A stretch of 64,000 bases of DNA. It comes from Aquibacillus sediminis (GTDB taxonomy: Bacteria; Bacillota; Bacilli; Bacillales; Amphibacillaceae). Positions within the stretch are counted from its first letter, which is position 1. Every line of letters begins with the position of its first letter. The position numbers and the translations under genes were made by a program. The stretch is from positions 1-64,000 of the forward strand of contig NZ_SZNM01000019.1 in NCBI RefSeq assembly GCF_005870085.1, in the 5' to 3' direction. Positions 1 through 11,654 of the stretch are shown here, one piece after another. Under the pieces are notes generated by a model. The model was not told where the DNA came from and searched no databases. It worked only from the letters and a program-made list of their open reading frames with translations.

Positions 1-180
1 GAGCTTGCTTGCTCGTTTCAAAAACTAGCTTTTAAAAATTGATTCAGGGTAGTCTGTTTCAAATAAATGAAACGTTTTACCTGATCTGTTTCATACTGGT
101 TGTTTTGTTCAGTTTTCAAAGATCAAAATAGTTAAAGCGTTGTTTCGCAACAACTTTTATAGTATATCAAGTTATCGTTG
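1..180 (-). other. 5' leader of an rRNA operon reading off the left edge
   Basis: Read on the minus strand, this stretch contains CTTTGAAAACTGAAC (about 108-122), a boxA-like antitermination signal typical of Bacillaceae 16S leaders, and ends in a short GC-rich inverted repeat at 1-14. The 16S gene itself is not in the window. In B. subtilis lysS is likewise followed by rRNA operons (rrnJ/rrnW), which supports the assignment. The boxA-like string and context are seen; the rRNA gene is inferred. Confidence 0.75.
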
Positions 181-189
181 TTGTGTCAA
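161..189 (-). promoter_or_regulatory. rRNA operon promoter, proximal (P2-like)
   Basis: On the minus strand TTGACA (184-189) and TATACT (161-166) are separated by exactly 17 bp, a near-consensus sigma-A promoter just upstream of the rRNA leader. The -35 box sits in a TTGTTGACA context that recurs in the next promoter upstream. Confidence 0.8.
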
Positions 190-236
190 CAACTTTTTTT
201 AATGCGTTATCGCCTCGTCATCAAAGCGACTCAATT

Positions 237-265
237 AATATACCACGTTGTTGTTTATGGGTCAA
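237..265 (-). promoter_or_regulatory. rRNA operon promoter, distal (P1-like)
   Basis: On the minus strand TTGACC (260-265) and TATATT (237-242) are 17 bp apart. It lies 76 bp upstream of the proximal promoter, the tandem arrangement usual for rrn operons. Confidence 0.75.
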
Positions 266-332
266 CAACTTTTTTGAAATGTTTTTTAATCAACTATTTC
301 GTTCATCAGTGATTCCCTTAACAACGTTTTAT

Positions 333-361
333 AATTTATCATGTTTTATTATTAATTGCAA
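333..361 (-). promoter_or_regulatory. possible third upstream rRNA promoter
   Basis: TTGCAA (356-361) and TAAATT (333-338) on the minus strand are 17 bp apart in an AT-rich stretch. The match is weaker than for the two downstream promoters and may be chance. Confidence 0.35.
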
Positions 362-474
362 CAACTATTTTAGTCTTTTTTATTTATAGTTTCACATATG
401 AACGATTTTTAAACGTATAATATGCCATTATTAAAACTAGTAACAATATTCTTCGTCGATTTGTTGTTTATTTT

Positions 475-514
475 GATAACGGGGTCTTGTCTACAACAAC
501 AAGATCCCGTTATC
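475..514 (-). terminator. hairpin after lysS
   Basis: A 16-bp inverted repeat (GATAACGGGGTCTTGT pairing with ACAAGATCCCGTTATC, one mismatch) lies 10 bp beyond the lysS stop. No U-tract follows on the minus strand, so it may be a weak or Rho-assisted terminator, or a processing stem. Confidence 0.5.
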
Positions 515-523
515 TTTCTACCA

Positions 524-2473
<1,950 letters not shown>

Positions 2474-2686
2474 TTATTTTTTCGAACTTGGATATAGTTC
2501 GCCAATCGATATATTTAACACATCAACCATATATTCTAGTTGATTTTCTGTTGGCTTTCTGTTCCCTCTCTCTATTTCACCTAAAACAGAGACTGAAATC
2601 CCTACACCTTTAGCAAATTGTACTTGAGTATAACCTTTTAATTTTCTGAACGCTCTTATTCTTCTTCCCCAATCGTTGGTGTCCAT
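2474..2686 (-). CDS. yazB: small XRE-family helix-turn-helix protein
   Basis: A 70-residue protein that is almost entirely one Cro/C1-type HTH domain (about 7-62; note GYTQVQFAKGVGISVSVLGEIERG, here split across helices 2 and 3). The start overlaps the end of folK by 31 bp and is preceded by GGGAG at good spacing, so it is probably translated from the folate operon mRNA. In B. subtilis yazB occupies the same position after folK. Its DNA target and role are not known to me; local autoregulation of the folate operon would be a guess. Confidence 0.85.
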   Translation of the reverse strand: MDTNDWGRRIRAFRKLKGYTQVQFAKGVGISVSVLGEIERGNRKPTENQLEYMVDVLNISIGELYPSSKK

Positions 2687-3168
2687 TTGATTACTCCCTT
2701 TTTTTCTTTTACTGAAGTCTGATTAAGTATAGTTGAAACGCTTTTGTTTACAGTAGGGACGATGGTCGATCGGTTTATATCTTGTAAAGGTATTAATACA
2801 AAAGCACGCTCGTGCATTCGTGGGTGCGGAACAATTAATCGCTCTTCTTTAATATTTTCTTGATTGTACAACAATATGTCAAGGTCTATTGTACGGGGAC
2901 CCCATCTTATTACCCTTTTTCTGTCAAGTTTTCGTTCGATAGACTGACACCAATCAAGTAGTTCCAATGGTTTTAGATTTGTTGCAATCTTCACTACCAT
3001 ATTCAGAAAATTTTTTTGGTCGGTAAAACCAACTGGTTCTGTTTCATATATGAAGGACTTTGCTTCAACATGAACTTGCTTCGATTCCGTTAGCAAATCA
3101 ATCGCCTTTTCTAAATACGAATATCTAGGGCTAATATTGGATCCAAGCGCAATATAGACTTCATTCAT
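2656..3168 (-). CDS. folK: 2-amino-4-hydroxy-6-hydroxymethyldihydropteridine pyrophosphokinase
   Basis: Transfers pyrophosphate from ATP to 6-hydroxymethyl-dihydropterin, the step before FolP in folate synthesis. The 170-residue protein shows YIALGSN at the start, the pterin/ATP site RWGPRTIDLDILLYN and the HPPK signature VPHPRMHERAFVLIPL. Start chosen at MNEVYIAL with GGGAGG upstream; an open frame extends 12 codons further but lacks a ribosome site. It overlaps folB by 8 bp, so translation is probably coupled. Confidence 0.96.
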   Translation of the reverse strand: MNEVYIALGSNISPRYSYLEKAIDLLTESKQVHVEAKSFIYETEPVGFTDQKNFLNMVVKIATNLKPLELLDWCQSIERKLDRKRVIRWGPRTIDLDILLYNQENIKEERLIVPHPRMHERAFVLIPLQDINRSTIVPTVNKSVSTILNQTSVKEKKGVIKWTPTIGEEE

Positions 3169-3535
3169 GATGATCCTCCCGCTCCCTATAAATCTCCACG
3201 GCAACTGATTGATAGTGCCCTGCTATCGGCGGATCTGGTTTATATACTTTAATCCAACAGCCGTTTATTTGTTTAAATGTTTCAAGTAGTTTTTCAGCAA
3301 TATCGCCTGCAACAGCTTCAACCAAATTCCTCGGGCGCCCCTCTACAATTTCCTTTGTAACTTGAAAAATCTGTCCATAATCAATCGAATCCGACATCTT
3401 ATCAGATATACTTGCCTGTTTTAAGTCTGTTTCTAGGACTAAATCAACGTAAAATCGTTGCCCCAGCTTATTTTCTTCTGGAAAAAGGCCGTGAAATCCA
3501 TAAAACTCCATCTTATTTAAATATATTTTATCCAT
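3161..3535 (-). CDS. folB: dihydroneopterin aldolase
   Basis: Cleaves 7,8-dihydroneopterin to 6-hydroxymethyl-dihydropterin and glycolaldehyde. The 124 residues match the family length; FYGFHGLFPEE at the N-terminus, DSIDYGQIF, and YKPDPPIAGHYQSVAVEI at the C-terminus are conserved around the pterin pocket. It begins on the base after the folP stop and runs into folK, giving a tight folP-folB-folK cluster that makes consecutive folate intermediates. Confidence 0.95.
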   Translation of the reverse strand: MDKIYLNKMEFYGFHGLFPEENKLGQRFYVDLVLETDLKQASISDKMSDSIDYGQIFQVTKEIVEGRPRNLVEAVAGDIAEKLLETFKQINGCWIKVYKPDPPIAGHYQSVAVEIYREREDHHE

Positions 3536-4363
3536 TTACTTCCCGCCTTTGCCGATCATTGCATCCATCATCTTCGTCATTTTAACTGTTAAATCAACAT
3601 TATGTACTCTTACAATATTTGCCCCTTTTGTAATACCATAACAAACGGTAGCTCCTGTTCCCTCATCCCTCTGATCGGCAGGCACATCCAATACTTTTCC
3701 GATCATTGATTTACGCGAGGTACCAAGTAAAATCGGATATCCCATATCCGCTATTTTCTCCATTTGTCGCATTACCATTAAATTATCATCAGCCGTTTTA
3801 GCAAAACCTATTCCAGGGTCTAAAATTATATTTTCCTTTTTCACGCCTGCTTTTTGTACGATATCGATACTTTCTTCCAAATCTGCAATCACATCATCAA
3901 TCAGTGATGTATATACTCGATTATTTCGATTGTGCGTCAATATAATTGGAACTTGATAGTTTGCTGCCACATTAGCCATTTTAGGGTCATACTTCGCACC
4001 CCATACGTCATTAATAATCGACACACCTGCTTCAAGTGCTTGTTTAGCCGTTTCCGCTTTATACGTGTCAATAGAAAGAGGTACACCTACTGCTTGTTTG
4101 ATTGCTTTAATAATTGGAACCACACGTTCTATTTCTTCCTCTTCTGATACAGGTTCAAACCCTGGACGAGTAGATTCTCCCCCAATATCAATCATGTCTG
4201 CCCCTGCTTTTTCTAATTCTATTGCCTTTTCCACAGCAATATCTAACTGATTATATTTGCCGCCGTCAGAAAATGAATCTGGTGTTACATTTAGGATTCC
4301 CATTACATAAGTTTTTTCATTTAAGTTCAAACTACCTTCTTTTGTCGCTAATTGGAATGTCAT
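3536..4363 (-). CDS. folP: dihydropteroate synthase
   Basis: Condenses hydroxymethyl-dihydropterin pyrophosphate with p-aminobenzoate, the target of sulfonamides. TIM-barrel signatures are all present: MGILNVTPDSFSDGG, DMIDIGGESTRPG, SIINDVWG, ILDPGIGFAKT and LLGTSRKS. ATG at 4363 gives 275 residues, close to the family length; a TTG one codon upstream is possible. It heads the folate cluster. The pabB/pabA/pabC genes that usually precede it in Bacillus are not here, so p-aminobenzoate must be made elsewhere or imported. Confidence 0.96.
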   Translation of the reverse strand: MTFQLATKEGSLNLNEKTYVMGILNVTPDSFSDGGKYNQLDIAVEKAIELEKAGADMIDIGGESTRPGFEPVSEEEEIERVVPIIKAIKQAVGVPLSIDTYKAETAKQALEAGVSIINDVWGAKYDPKMANVAANYQVPIILTHNRNNRVYTSLIDDVIADLEESIDIVQKAGVKKENIILDPGIGFAKTADDNLMVMRQMEKIADMGYPILLGTSRKSMIGKVLDVPADQRDEGTGATVCYGITKGANIVRVHNVDLTVKMTKMMDAMIGKGGK

Positions 4364-4604
4364 CAAAATCCCGCCTTATCTTAAAGTCAGTCTTTATTTT
4401 ACACCTTTTTCACTTGTAGTTCATTTCATATGCAATAACAACATAATGTAGCGTAGCGACATATGAATTACTTTTACACATGAGGTGGTTTGTTATTATT
4501 GTTTAGGAGCAGTGGTCATCATCGAAGATTCAAAGGTAAGAGGTGAGTAATTGTAGCTTTACCAATTTGTAAACGCAGATTATTCTGTGTCATCGAATTA
4601 CCAT

Positions 4605-4634
4605 AAAAAAAGACCCCCACAATATGTAGGAGCC
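4605..4634 (-). terminator. terminator after cysK
   Basis: On the minus strand CTCCTACA and TGTGGGGG pair (with one G-T wobble) around a short loop and are followed by a run of seven T residues. It separates cysK from the folate operon. Confidence 0.8.
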
Positions 4635-4646
4635 TAGCTAAGTCTA

Positions 4647-5570
4647 TTAATCGTCGAACTGATAGAGCGGTGTAGAAAGGTATCTTTCTCCATTGTCAGG
4701 AATTATTGCTAATACTTTCTTACCTTTTCCTAATTTTTTAGCAACTTGCTTGGCTGCTTCAATAGCAGCACCTGAAGAAATACCACCTAGCAATCCGTCC
4801 TTACGAGCTGCTTCTCGAGATGCAGCAAATGCTTGTTCATTACTAATTTGAATAACCTCGTCATAAAGATCTGTATCCAATACCTCAGGAACAAAACCTG
4901 CTCCAATACCTTGAATTTTATGTGGTCCTGTTTTTCCACCCGATAGAACTGGTGAATCCTCTGGTTCAACAGCATATAATTTAATATCTTTATAGTTTTC
5001 TTTTAGAACTTTACCTGCACCAGTGATCGTTCCACCTGTTCCAATACCAGATACAAAGGCATCTAATTGATCGCCCATTTGTTCCACAATCTCATTACCT
5101 GTCGTACGTGCATGAACTTCAGGGTTTGCTTCATTATTAAATTGTTGCGGCATAAAGTATCCATGTTCTTGCTGAAGCTCTTCCGCTTTTTTAATCGCAC
5201 CTTTCATACCTTCTGCCCCCGGCGTAAGTACAAGTTCTGCTCCATATGCACGAAGTAAATTACGACGTTCCATACTCATTGTGTCCGGCATTACCAACAC
5301 AGCTTTGTACCCTTTAACTGCGGCTACAAGCGAAAGACCAATACCTGTGTTTCCACTTGTTGGTTCGATAATGGTATCGCCTTCTTTTAGATTTCCTTCT
5401 TTTTCAGCAGCTTCGATCATGGCAAGCGCAATACGATCTTTCACAGAGCTCCCTGGATTAAAAAACTCTAACTTTACATAAATTTCTGCACTGTCTGCTT
5501 CGGCTGTACGGTTTAGTTTAACAATTGGTGTATTACCGATTAATTCTGCAATAGATTGTGCTACTTTCAT
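4647..5570 (-). CDS. cysK: cysteine synthase (O-acetylserine thiol-lyase A)
   Basis: Makes cysteine from O-acetylserine and sulfide using PLP. The 307-residue protein carries the PLP lysine in [11 protein letters not shown], the phosphate/substrate loop [10 protein letters not shown], the glycine loop [10 protein letters not shown] and GISSGAAI near the C-terminus. ATG at 5570 follows AGGGGTGG and matches known CysK N-termini; a GTG three codons upstream is less likely. It is flanked by terminators on both sides and so looks monocistronic. In Bacillus cysK is controlled by the CymR repressor, and a possible operator lies in the leader. Confidence 0.96.
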   Translation of the reverse strand: MKVAQSIAELIGNTPIVKLNRTAEADSAEIYVKLEFFNPGSSVKDRIALAMIEAAEKEGNLKEGDTIIEPTSGNTGIGLSLVAAVKGYKAVLVMPDTMSMERRNLLRAYGAELVLTPGAEGMKGAIKKAEELQQEHGYFMPQQFNNEANPEVHARTTGNEIVEQMGDQLDAFVSGIGTGGTITGAGKVLKENYKDIKLYAVEPEDSPVLSGGKTGPHKIQGIGAGFVPEVLDTDLYDEVIQISNEQAFAASREAARKDGLLGGISSGAAIEAAKQVAKKLGKGKKVLAIIPDNGERYLSTPLYQFDD

Positions 5571-5583
5571 TTTATCCACCCCT

Positions 5584-5608
5584 AATTCCTAGTATTTTTG
5601 TTGGATTT
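5584..5608 (-). promoter_or_regulatory. possible CymR-type operator in the cysK leader
   Basis: An imperfect dyad AATTCC-N13-GGATTT lies about 15 bp upstream of the cysK start. CymR binds AT-rich dyads with such half-sites near cysK in B. subtilis. The match is by eye and weak; control by CymR is inference. Confidence 0.3.
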
Positions 5609-5732
5609 AATAATAGAGTACGCTATAATCCTAAAAAAATCAACCGATTTACTCGGAATTTTTAGAAGATTTTATATAAAAAAATCGACAAATTTTTAAT
5701 TTATGACACAATCCGCCTTTTCAAGGACAATC

Positions 5733-5768
5733 AAAAAAGCTAAGCATCCCACGGATACTTAGCTTTTA
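5733..5768 (-). terminator. terminator after the hslO-yacD genes (works in both directions)
   Basis: AAAAGCTAAG pairs perfectly with CTTAGCTTTT across a 12-13 nt loop, with T-runs on either strand. It directly follows the yacD stop. Confidence 0.85.
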
Positions 5769-5771
5769 ATT

Positions 5772-6674
5772 TTATTCATACACCCAATCAATATCAAACT
5801 GGTCCCATAATTGTTCAGCTGAAATGACTTCTCCCATCTCTTCAAGTGCAATTTCTCTTCTGATTTGGGGTTTGATTTCTTCATACGAAAAGGTAATAGC
5901 AGGCAAATAACGGTGCAAATAAATAATCGCTACATTATTACCAACTTCAATTGGTTTACTATACGTATGCTCTTCCATTTCTTGTGACTGATTATAATAC
6001 TCGGTCGATAAATAGTTACTTCCACTGGCAAAAAAGCCTAAATACCCACCACTATTTCTAGTGTCTTCATCAACCGAATATTCTCTTGCTAAAGATGCAA
6101 AGCTAGCACCTGATTCCAGTTCACTTATTACTCTTTCAGCAGTATCCATGTTACTAACAACAATATGTGACAGTTGAATTGACTCATCAAACTCATATTG
6201 TTCACTAAATTTGGTGTGATAATCAACGATCTCATCTTCAGAAACTGAAATATCTTTTGTGAGCAATTCTTCTAACAATAAACGGTACCTAATTTCTTCT
6301 CTCCACTGTTGTTCATGTTTGGTTATTTCTTGCTGATCCAACCTGTCCTGCATGGTAAATAAAAAGGAAAGTTCTCTCTCAATCAGTTTATCTTGAATTT
6401 CAATTCCTTCTTGATCTGCTAATTGAAAGACAACCTCTTGGTTAATTAAATCTTTTAACACTTCTTTGCCACGATCGCTTTCTAAGCTGCTCATCCACTT
6501 TTCATAGGATATCGTTTGATCATCAATCGTAGCAACCGATTCATTTTTATCAACATTTTTTGGCAACGTACCTTGTTGGTGAGTTCCTGTTCTTTCATTC
6601 ATCCATATCGCAATAGTAATCAAGTTAGTGAGAAGCAGAAGGATAATAACTCCCCATAAGTACTTCCGCGTCAT
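5772..6674 (-). CDS. yacD: membrane-anchored PpiC/PrsA-like peptidyl-prolyl isomerase
   Basis: A 300-residue protein with one N-terminal membrane segment (about 5-25, very hydrophobic) and an outside domain. The parvulin core lies at about 160-255: QLSHIVVS, SGASFASLAREYSVDE and SGGYLGFF are the conserved substrate-pocket stretches. There is no lipobox cysteine, unlike PrsA itself, so it is probably an uncleaved membrane anchor. It lies 13 bp after hslO, as yacD does in B. subtilis. Role: folding of exported proteins is likely from the family; the client is unknown. Confidence 0.85.
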   Translation of the reverse strand: MTRKYLWGVIILLLLTNLITIAIWMNERTGTHQQGTLPKNVDKNESVATIDDQTISYEKWMSSLESDRGKEVLKDLINQEVVFQLADQEGIEIQDKLIERELSFLFTMQDRLDQQEITKHEQQWREEIRYRLLLEELLTKDISVSEDEIVDYHTKFSEQYEFDESIQLSHIVVSNMDTAERVISELESGASFASLAREYSVDEDTRNSGGYLGFFASGSNYLSTEYYNQSQEMEEHTYSKPIEVGNNVAIIYLHRYLPAITFSYEEIKPQIRREIALEEMGEVISAEQLWDQFDIDWVYE

Positions 6675-6687
6675 GCATTCTCTCTCC

Positions 6688-7557
6688 CTATTCGGATTTT
6701 AATTCTTGTAACTCATCTTCATTAAACGAATATATCTCGTTACAAAAGTGACAAGTCGCCTCTGCTCCATGATCTTCCTCAATCATTTTGTCTATTTCCT
6801 CATTTCCTAGTCCTTTAATAGCCTGTTCGATTCTTTCTTTAGAACAACGGCATGAGAACTGCACAGGCATTTTATCATGAATTTTAACATCTTCTCCTAA
6901 TAATTTAGTTAAAATTTCCTCAGGGGAGTTTCCTTCCTTAATTAACCTAGAGATTGGAGGAATGGAACCAATTCTTTTTTCAATTTGATCAATTGTATCG
7001 TCTTGTGCACCTGGCATCACTTGGAGTATAAACCCACCAGAAGCAAGAATCGTATGGTCAGGGTTAACTAATACACCCGCACCAACTGCAGAAGGGACTT
7101 GTTCAGACGTTGCAAAATAATACGTGAAATCTTCACTTACTTCACCCGATACAATTGGAACCTGTCCTGTAAAATGATCCTTCAATCCTAAGTCTTTTAC
7201 AACACTTAAGTTCCCTTGAGTCCCAACAGCTCTCGCCACATCCAATTTGCCTTTTTCATTCAGATCAAAATCTACATGCGGATTGGAAATATATCCTCTT
7301 ACTTCCCCTTTCGCATTCCCATCAGCGACAACAGCTCCAATTGGTCCATTTCCTTCTAACTTCACCGTTAAATTATCTTTCCCTTTTAACATTGCTCCCA
7401 TCATCGCTGTAATTGTAATTGTTCTTCCAAGAGCTGCAGAGGCCGTTGCCCATGTATCTTGACGTCTTCTTGCTTCTTCAACAGTGTTTGTTGATTGCAC
7501 GGCATAAGCTCTTACCGTTCCTTTAAAGGCTGTTGCTTTTATTAAATAATCTTCCAT
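6688..7557 (-). CDS. hslO: Hsp33 redox-regulated chaperonin
   Basis: A holdase chaperone switched on by oxidation. The zinc/redox switch is visible near the C-terminus as CRC followed about 30 residues later by CHFC. Start chosen at MEDYLIKA (290 residues, the family length), 11 nt after AAGGAG; an ATG ten codons upstream lies inside coaX and has no ribosome site. It follows coaX closely and precedes yacD, forming a coaX-hslO-yacD unit. Confidence 0.96.
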   Translation of the reverse strand: MEDYLIKATAFKGTVRAYAVQSTNTVEEARRRQDTWATASAALGRTITITAMMGAMLKGKDNLTVKLEGNGPIGAVVADGNAKGEVRGYISNPHVDFDLNEKGKLDVARAVGTQGNLSVVKDLGLKDHFTGQVPIVSGEVSEDFTYYFATSEQVPSAVGAGVLVNPDHTILASGGFILQVMPGAQDDTIDQIEKRIGSIPPISRLIKEGNSPEEILTKLLGEDVKIHDKMPVQFSCRCSKERIEQAIKGLGNEEIDKMIEEDHGAEATCHFCNEIYSFNEDELQELKSE

Positions 7558-7573
7558 GGTGTACCCTTCTCCT

Positions 7574-8353
7574 TTATTTATGTTCATTGATATTTTTGTG
7601 ATAAATAAGATGTAGCCCTTTTAATGTTAGGGCGTGATCCACTTGATCAATCGTTTTTGAATCTTTGGCAATTAATGATGCCAAACCTCCTGTTGCTACC
7701 ACTTTTGGTTCCTTCTGTGATTGTGAACTTAACCGTCTAACGATTTCATCTACTTGTCCAATATATCCAAAATACACTCCTGATTGCATTGCTGTTACAG
7801 TTGACTTACCTAGAACATCACCAGGGTTTTTTATTTCTATCTTTGGTAATTTTGCTGCATTTGAATACAATGCTTCAAGAGAAATATTTATACCTGGTGC
7901 AATCACGCCACCCTCATATTCATCCTTTTCATTGATATAACAAAATGTTGTCGCTGTACCAAAATCAATGATAATAACTGGAGAACCGTACTCTTTAATT
8001 GCCCCAACTGCATTAACAATTCGGTCAGCACCTATTTCACTAGGGCTCGGATAATTCATTTTTAAAAATGAATTTACATGAACATCTCCTATAATCAGTG
8101 GTTTTTTTCTGAAGTATTTGTGAGACATTCTCTCTAGAGCATACATAATTGGAGGTACAACCGAAGAAATGATAATACCCTCCATATCCGAAAAGGTAAG
8201 TCCCTCGTGTTCAAATAACGATTTTATTACCATCGCAAATTCATCTTCTGTTTTATGCCTATCCGTGTGAATTCTCCATTGGTAGGTTAATTCACCTTGC
8301 TCAAAAACACCTAACACTGTATTGGTATTTCCAACATCTAATACAAAAATCAT
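7574..8353 (-). CDS. coaX: type III pantothenate kinase
   Basis: Phosphorylates pantothenate, the first step of coenzyme A synthesis. The 259 residues show the ASKHA-fold phosphate motif [12 protein letters not shown] at the N-terminus, [13 protein letters not shown], and [13 protein letters not shown] followed by [13 protein letters not shown] precedes the ATG. It is the first gene after the ftsH terminator and a repeat-filled gap, so its promoter should lie within 8354-8550, though no convincing one was seen. Confidence 0.95.
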   Translation of the reverse strand: MIFVLDVGNTNTVLGVFEQGELTYQWRIHTDRHKTEDEFAMVIKSLFEHEGLTFSDMEGIIISSVVPPIMYALERMSHKYFRKKPLIIGDVHVNSFLKMNYPSPSEIGADRIVNAVGAIKEYGSPVIIIDFGTATTFCYINEKDEYEGGVIAPGINISLEALYSNAAKLPKIEIKNPGDVLGKSTVTAMQSGVYFGYIGQVDEIVRRLSSQSQKEPKVVATGGLASLIAKDSKTIDQVDHALTLKGLHLIYHKNINEHK

Positions 8354-8549
8354 CGCGATCCACCGTTCTTTTTAGTATTCCACGTTCATCATATCATATT
8401 TAAGCTATCGACAATATCTAGGTTATTTTATACAACATACACGATTGTTATCAAGTAAAACAACCTTATTCATTTAAGCATTGACTGTTTTGATTGTCAC
8501 AATAAATATAGACCCCAACGTAAGTTTATTAAGCTTTCTTCCTTTCTTA

Positions 8550-8875
8550 ATAAAATGAGCGCTAAATTACCGCTGCGGAAATACACTCAGACTCAGCTAT
8601 TGCTTAAGTATCTTATCTGACGTCAGAACATCACTATAGCGTAGGTAGAATACGAAGAAAATAAAAAGCCAAATTCTTCGTGCGATGTATCGTTGCCGTA
8701 GCGTTCCTTGTCCTATGGAACAGCGCGAGCTGAAGATCCACTTGGATTAAGGAACGTAGGCTAACATCGCCACGTCCTGTGGCAACGCCTGCGTGACCAA
8801 CATCGTGTTGGACCGAGGCCGTGCCCATAAGCGGAGTATTCTACCGAAGCGATCTTTTAGCACTCAATTTAAATC
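8550..8875. repeat. composite palindromic repeat, copy 1 (degenerate)
   Basis: It contains the opening of the A-type palindrome (GCTGCGGAAATACACT at about 8570) and an almost complete B-type palindrome from about 8637 (GCGTAGGTAGAATACG) to 8852 (GGAGTATTCTACCG). The centre carries small hairpins GCCAC/GTGGC (8769-8783) and CCAACA/TGTTGG (8797-8811). The terminal inverted repeats seen in other copies are not recognisable. Short ORFs within it are not credible genes. It fills most of the 660-bp coaX-ftsH gap. Confidence 0.85.
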
Positions 8876-8967
8876 AGGAAAAAGTAATTTACAAAAATCA
8901 ATTACGTCGGAATTACTATCTACTACGACACTCAAAAGAGCAACCATGCTAAAAAAGACTAAACATA

Positions 8968-9001
8968 AAACAACCTTCCTGTGCGACAGGAAGGTTGTTT
9001 A
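8968..9001 (-). terminator. terminator after ftsH
   Basis: ACAACCTTCCTGT pairs perfectly with ACAGGAAGGTTGT (13 bp, 4-5 nt loop), followed by T residues, 13 bp beyond the ftsH stop. Confidence 0.9.
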
Positions 9002-9013
9002 GCATAGGAAGAC

Positions 9014-10963
9014 TTATTCTTTCGTGTCATCTTCCGTTTCATCTTCATTTTTCTTGTTAATATTTACTTTAACATCGTCACTATCTTCTGATGAAGATAC
9101 TGTTTCTTGTCTATTTCCTTCACCATCTTGTTCGGAAACAACTGGATCAGGCATTTTTCCTTCTTCAAACAATGACTTTATTTGCGACGCGTCAAGCGTT
9201 TCTACTTCAAGCAATTTTTGTGCAATCAATTCTAACTTATCTTTATTTTCCGTTAAGATTGTTTTAGCACGTTCATAACAATAGTTCACAAAGTTCTGGA
9301 TTTCTTGGTCAATTTCATAAGCAATGGAGTCACTGTAATTAGGTTCGTTTTGCATATCTCTACCTAAGAACACTTGACCACCACCACCGCCGAATTGTAG
9401 TGGACCAATTTTATCACTCATACCATATTCTGTAACCATTTTACGAGCAATGTTTGTGGAACGCTGGAAGTCATTACTTGCTCCAGTACTTACTTCTCCG
9501 AATATAATTTCTTCAGCCACACGTCCACCTAATAAACCGGTAATCTTATCAAACAATTCTGGTTTTGTCATAAAGTAACGATCTTCCTTCGGTAACATGA
9601 CAGCATAACCACCTGCCTGCCCCCGCGGAACAATAGTAACTTTATGTACCATATCCGCTTCATCAAGTACCATACCAATAATAGTATGTCCACTTTCATG
9701 ATATGCAACAATATTTCGTTCTTTGTCAGATATAACCCTACTCTTCTTAGCAGGACCAGCGATGACACGATCAATCGCTTCATCGATATCTTCCATTTCA
9801 ACCTTTTGTTTATCATGTCTTGCTGCCACTAATGCAGCCTCATTTAACAGGTTCTCCAAGTCTGCACCCGAGAATCCTGGTGTACGCATTGCGATGGTTT
9901 TCAATTCAACATCTTCTGCTAACGGTTTGTTTCGAGCGTGAACTTTAAGTACATCTTCACGACCTTTTAAGTCTGGACGATCGACTGTAATTTGACGGTC
10001 AAAACGACCTGGACGAAGCAATGCAGGGTCTAAAATATCTGGACGGTTTGTCGCAGCGATAATGATAATCCCTTCATTCTCACCAAAACCATCCATCTCA
10101 ACTAGTAACTGGTTTAGTGTTTGTTCACGTTCATCATGTCCACCACCAACACCAGCACCACGTTGTCTACCTACAGCATCAATTTCATCAATGAAAATAA
10201 TACAAGGTGCATTCTTTTTGGCGTTTTCAAATAGGTCACGAACACGAGATGCCCCTACACCTACGAACATTTCAACGAAATCAGAACCACTGATCGAGAA
10301 GAACGGAACGCCTGCTTCTCCCGCTACTGCTTGAGCAAGTAATGTTTTACCTGTACCTGGAGGACCCACTAGTAAAACACCTTTTGGAATTTTTGCACCG
10401 ATTGTTGCGAATTTACGAGGATCTTTTAAGAAATCAACAACTTCTACAAGTTCTTGTTTCTCCTCATCTGCACCGGCAACATCTTTAAATCTTACCTTCT
10501 TCTTCTCTTCACTATACATCTTCGCTTTACTCTTACCAAAGTTCATTACTTTGCTTCCGCCACCCTGTGCTTGGTTAAGCAAGAAGAAGAATAAGATAAA
10601 TATAATAACAAACGGAATCATTGTGGTAAGGAATGTCACCCATCCACTAGGCTGTTCCTCTTCATCAAATTGTAGATTCCCTTGTTCTGTTCCAGTTTCT
10701 GTCACATCTTTAACAATATCCGGATTGTTGGGGATTTTTGCTGAAAATGTACTTTCATTTGCTAATTCACCAGTAATAAGCATAATACCGTGTGAAGGTT
10801 GCATGGTCATCTCTTCAATTTCACCATTATTAAGAGCTTGGTAAAATTGTGTTACATTATATTGTTCTGTTTGATTATTTTGATCAGTGAATACACTGAC
10901 AACTCCTATAATTACTAGGAATATTAGAAAATAAAAAATCACATTTCTAAATACACGATTCAT
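9014..10963 (-). CDS. ftsH: ATP-dependent zinc metalloprotease FtsH
   Basis: Membrane AAA+ protease for quality control of membrane and regulatory proteins. Membrane segments lie at about 7-25 and 108-130. Walker A is GPPGTGKT (200-207), Walker B IIFIDEID (about 255-262), the second region of homology follows near RPGRFDR, and the zinc site is HESGH (422-426; HEAGH is commoner, but A to S is tolerated). The 649 residues end in an acidic, serine-rich tail as in other bacilli. GGAGGAGG precedes the ATG. Its position after tilS-hpt is conserved in Bacillus. Confidence 0.98.
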   Translation of the reverse strand: MNRVFRNVIFYFLIFLVIIGVVSVFTDQNNQTEQYNVTQFYQALNNGEIEEMTMQPSHGIMLITGELANESTFSAKIPNNPDIVKDVTETGTEQGNLQFDEEEQPSGWVTFLTTMIPFVIIFILFFFLLNQAQGGGSKVMNFGKSKAKMYSEEKKKVRFKDVAGADEEKQELVEVVDFLKDPRKFATIGAKIPKGVLLVGPPGTGKTLLAQAVAGEAGVPFFSISGSDFVEMFVGVGASRVRDLFENAKKNAPCIIFIDEIDAVGRQRGAGVGGGHDEREQTLNQLLVEMDGFGENEGIIIIAATNRPDILDPALLRPGRFDRQITVDRPDLKGREDVLKVHARNKPLAEDVELKTIAMRTPGFSGADLENLLNEAALVAARHDKQKVEMEDIDEAIDRVIAGPAKKSRVISDKERNIVAYHESGHTIIGMVLDEADMVHKVTIVPRGQAGGYAVMLPKEDRYFMTKPELFDKITGLLGGRVAEEIIFGEVSTGASNDFQRSTNIARKMVTEYGMSDKIGPLQFGGGGGQVFLGRDMQNEPNYSDSIAYEIDQEIQNFVNYCYERAKTILTENKDKLELIAQKLLEVETLDASQIKSLFEEGKMPDPVVSEQDGEGNRQETVSSSEDSDDVKVNINKKNEDETEDDTKE

Positions 10964-11096
10964 TGCCTACCTCCTCCCAAGCGAGAAAACTATAGTAAAT
11001 GGTACCATATCAAATCAAGGGTTTACAACTAATTACAACTATTCATATACATATGTTTTCATTATATGATTTAATGCTACTGATTATTTATTCAAA

Positions 11097-11642
11097 TTAC
11101 GAATTCCCTCCATACACCTCTGGTTTTAGCACTCCAACATATGGAAGATTTCGATATGCCTCTTTATAATCTAACCCGTAACCAACGACAAATTCGTTTG
11201 GCACGATGAAGCCAGATACGTCAGCTTTAATATCTACTGTTCTACCTTCAGGCTTATCGAGTAACGTTACAATTTTTACGGAATTTGCCTTTCGATATTT
11301 AAACAGATCTACAAGGTAACTTAGTGTTAATCCACTATCAATAATATCCTCAATAATGAGTATGTCTCTTCCTTCAACTTTCGTGTTTAAATCTTTTACA
11401 ATTTTCACCTCTCCAGATGAACGAAATTCTTCACCATAACTTGAAACATCCATAAAATCCATTTCTAGATATGTTTCAATATAACGGAGAAGATCTGACA
11501 TGAATGGCATCGCACCTTTTAAAACACCAACAGCCAATGGAAATTTCCCTTCATACTCTTGTGTCAATTGCTTACCAATTTCTTGACATTTTTCCTGAAT
11601 CTCTTCCGTTGAGATTAGTACTTTTTCTATATCATTGTGCAT
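11097..11642 (-). CDS. hpt: hypoxanthine phosphoribosyltransferase
   Basis: Salvages hypoxanthine and guanine with PRPP. The 181-residue protein has the PRPP-binding motif [17 protein letters not shown] and the purine-site stretch near [19 protein letters not shown] lies 8 nt before the ATG and overlaps the stop codon region of tilS, so the two genes are co-transcribed and probably co-translated. In B. subtilis Hpt and TilS also act together in ftsH control; whether that holds here is unknown. Confidence 0.96.
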   Translation of the reverse strand: MHNDIEKVLISTEEIQEKCQEIGKQLTQEYEGKFPLAVGVLKGAMPFMSDLLRYIETYLEMDFMDVSSYGEEFRSSGEVKIVKDLNTKVEGRDILIIEDIIDSGLTLSYLVDLFKYRKANSVKIVTLLDKPEGRTVDIKADVSGFIVPNEFVVGYGLDYKEAYRNLPYVGVLKPEVYGGNS

Positions 11643-11654
11643 CTTTTGTTCCTC

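Noticed and set aside
183-389. 68-codon plus-strand ORF at the left edge
   Set aside because: It lies antisense to the rRNA promoter region, is low complexity (Phe/Asn-rich) and has no ribosome site.
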